In this document: positions 63,750 through 64,000 of the stretch, piece by piece
Layout of the letters: every line of letters starts with the position of its first letter
Position numbering within the stretch: the first letter of the stretch is position 1
Origin: Kangiella geojedonensis
GTDB taxonomy: Bacteria; Pseudomonadota; Gammaproteobacteria; Enterobacterales; Kangiellaceae
Assembly: GCF_000981765.1 (NCBI RefSeq)
Contig: NZ_CP010975.1
Span: 868,001-932,000 of the forward strand
DNA: 64,000 nt
Direction of reading: 5' to 3'
The notes under the pieces: model-generated
The model's input: the letters and a program-made list of their open reading frames with translations, nothing else
What the model was told of the DNA's origin: nothing
Databases searched by the model: none
Position numbers and translations under genes: made by a program

Positions 63750-64000
63750 ATGGGCACAATTAAAGCCGAAGATTTTATTGAAAGCGTTGCTGACGCTTTC
63801 CAGTATATTTCCTATTACCACCCGAAAGATTTCATCCAAGCCATGTCTGCGGCTTATGAAAAAGAAGAAAGTCCTGCTGCAAAAGATGCGATGAAACAGA
63901 TTCTCGTTAACTCGCGCATGTCTGCGACAGGGCATCGCCCCGTTTGCCAAGACACTGGTATTGCCTGTGCCTTCGTTAAAGTCGGTATGGATGCAACCTT
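63750..64000 (+). CDS. Class I fumarate hydratase, N-terminal part (runs off window)
   Basis: The visible 83 residues (MGTIKAEDFIESVADAFQYI, then ISYYHPKDFIQAM and CQDTGIACAFVKVG) are the N-terminal signature of iron-sulfur class I fumarases (FumA/FumB type). The Cys in VCQDTG is a cluster ligand. The enzyme interconverts fumarate and malate in the TCA cycle. The rest lies beyond base 64000. ATG at 63750 has CGGAGAG 10 bp upstream. Confidence 0.93.
   Translation, partial: MGTIKAEDFIESVADAFQYISYYHPKDFIQAMSAAYEKEESPAAKDAMKQILVNSRMSATGHRPVCQDTGIACAFVKVGMDAT

Noticed and set aside
1-64000. tRNA, rRNA, integrase, complete insertion sequence or prophage genes
   Set aside because: No such sequence or protein signature was seen in the gaps or ORFs; tRNA absence was judged by eye, not by a covariance search.

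Overview
The window is a 64 kb piece of a gammaproteobacterial chromosome with moderate, AT-leaning composition. Gene content and protein style (cobalamin-dependent MetH with a B12-riboswitch BtuB locus, System I ccmABCDEFGHI, leuCDB, class I fumarase, PrmB, EpmC, MnmC, an HvfABC-type operon and many Reg_prop/GGDEF/AsmA-type proteins) suggest a marine bacterium close to Kangiella or other Oceanospirillales/Alteromonadales-like groups. The genus is inferred, not shown. Genes are densely packed: start/stop overlaps of 1-8 bp are common, and four convergent pairs share a 4-bp stop tetranucleotide. No rRNA, tRNA, CRISPR array or intact insertion sequence was seen.

Layout. 0-5.6 kb: the end of an unrecognised gene, a Reg_prop sensor kinase/LuxR regulator pair and two hypotheticals. 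5.6-13 kb: a methionine/cobalamin block with metH on the minus strand, a MetJ-box-like operator, a cobalamin riboswitch, then btuB, a PduO-type adenosyltransferase and an ECF-S-like membrane protein. 13-25.5 kb: housekeeping genes (M61 peptidase, xthA, AsmA-like protein, split PTPS-like protein, PfkB kinase, sixA, plsC, prmB, epmC, NAD-kinase-like protein). 25.5-26.1 kb: a gene-free gap with a perfect 24-bp palindrome and a transcription unit that looks like a CsrB/RsmY/RsmZ-type CsrA-sponge RNA. 26.1-29.3 kb: a Kef-type efflux pair and fetB. 29.3-38.2 kb: mnmC, folE, pdxB, a DEAD-box helicase, an M19 dipeptidase lipoprotein and a LysR regulator. 38.4-42 kb: leuCD-(secreted orphan)-leuB. 42-48.9 kb: the complete cytochrome c maturation operon behind a near-consensus sigma70 promoter.

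49-57.3 kb is the most distinctive part and holds two RiPP-type loci. The first is an HvfABC/bufferin-like operon: a secreted precursor with five EGKCGEGKCG blocks, a DUF692 MNIO enzyme and a DUF2063 partner. The second, 3.4 kb further on, looks like a split borosin pathway: a 72-aa SonA-like precursor and a SonM-like tetrapyrrole-methylase-fold N-methyltransferase, separated by a TPR-GGDEF diguanylate cyclase. Between them lie mlaA, a 5'-nucleotidase and a decayed accessory patch with two frameshifted genes and a tandem 31-bp repeat. 57.4-64 kb returns to core functions: a secreted amidohydrolase, a TIGR01777 epimerase, L-serine dehydratase, nudL, pabB and the start of a class I fumarase.

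Functional links: btuB and the adenosyltransferase supply cobalamin, of which MetH is the consumer in this window. The ccm operon provides heme attachment for c-type cytochromes. The HvfABC-like product is expected to bind copper or a related soft metal in the periplasm. The borosin product is unknown.
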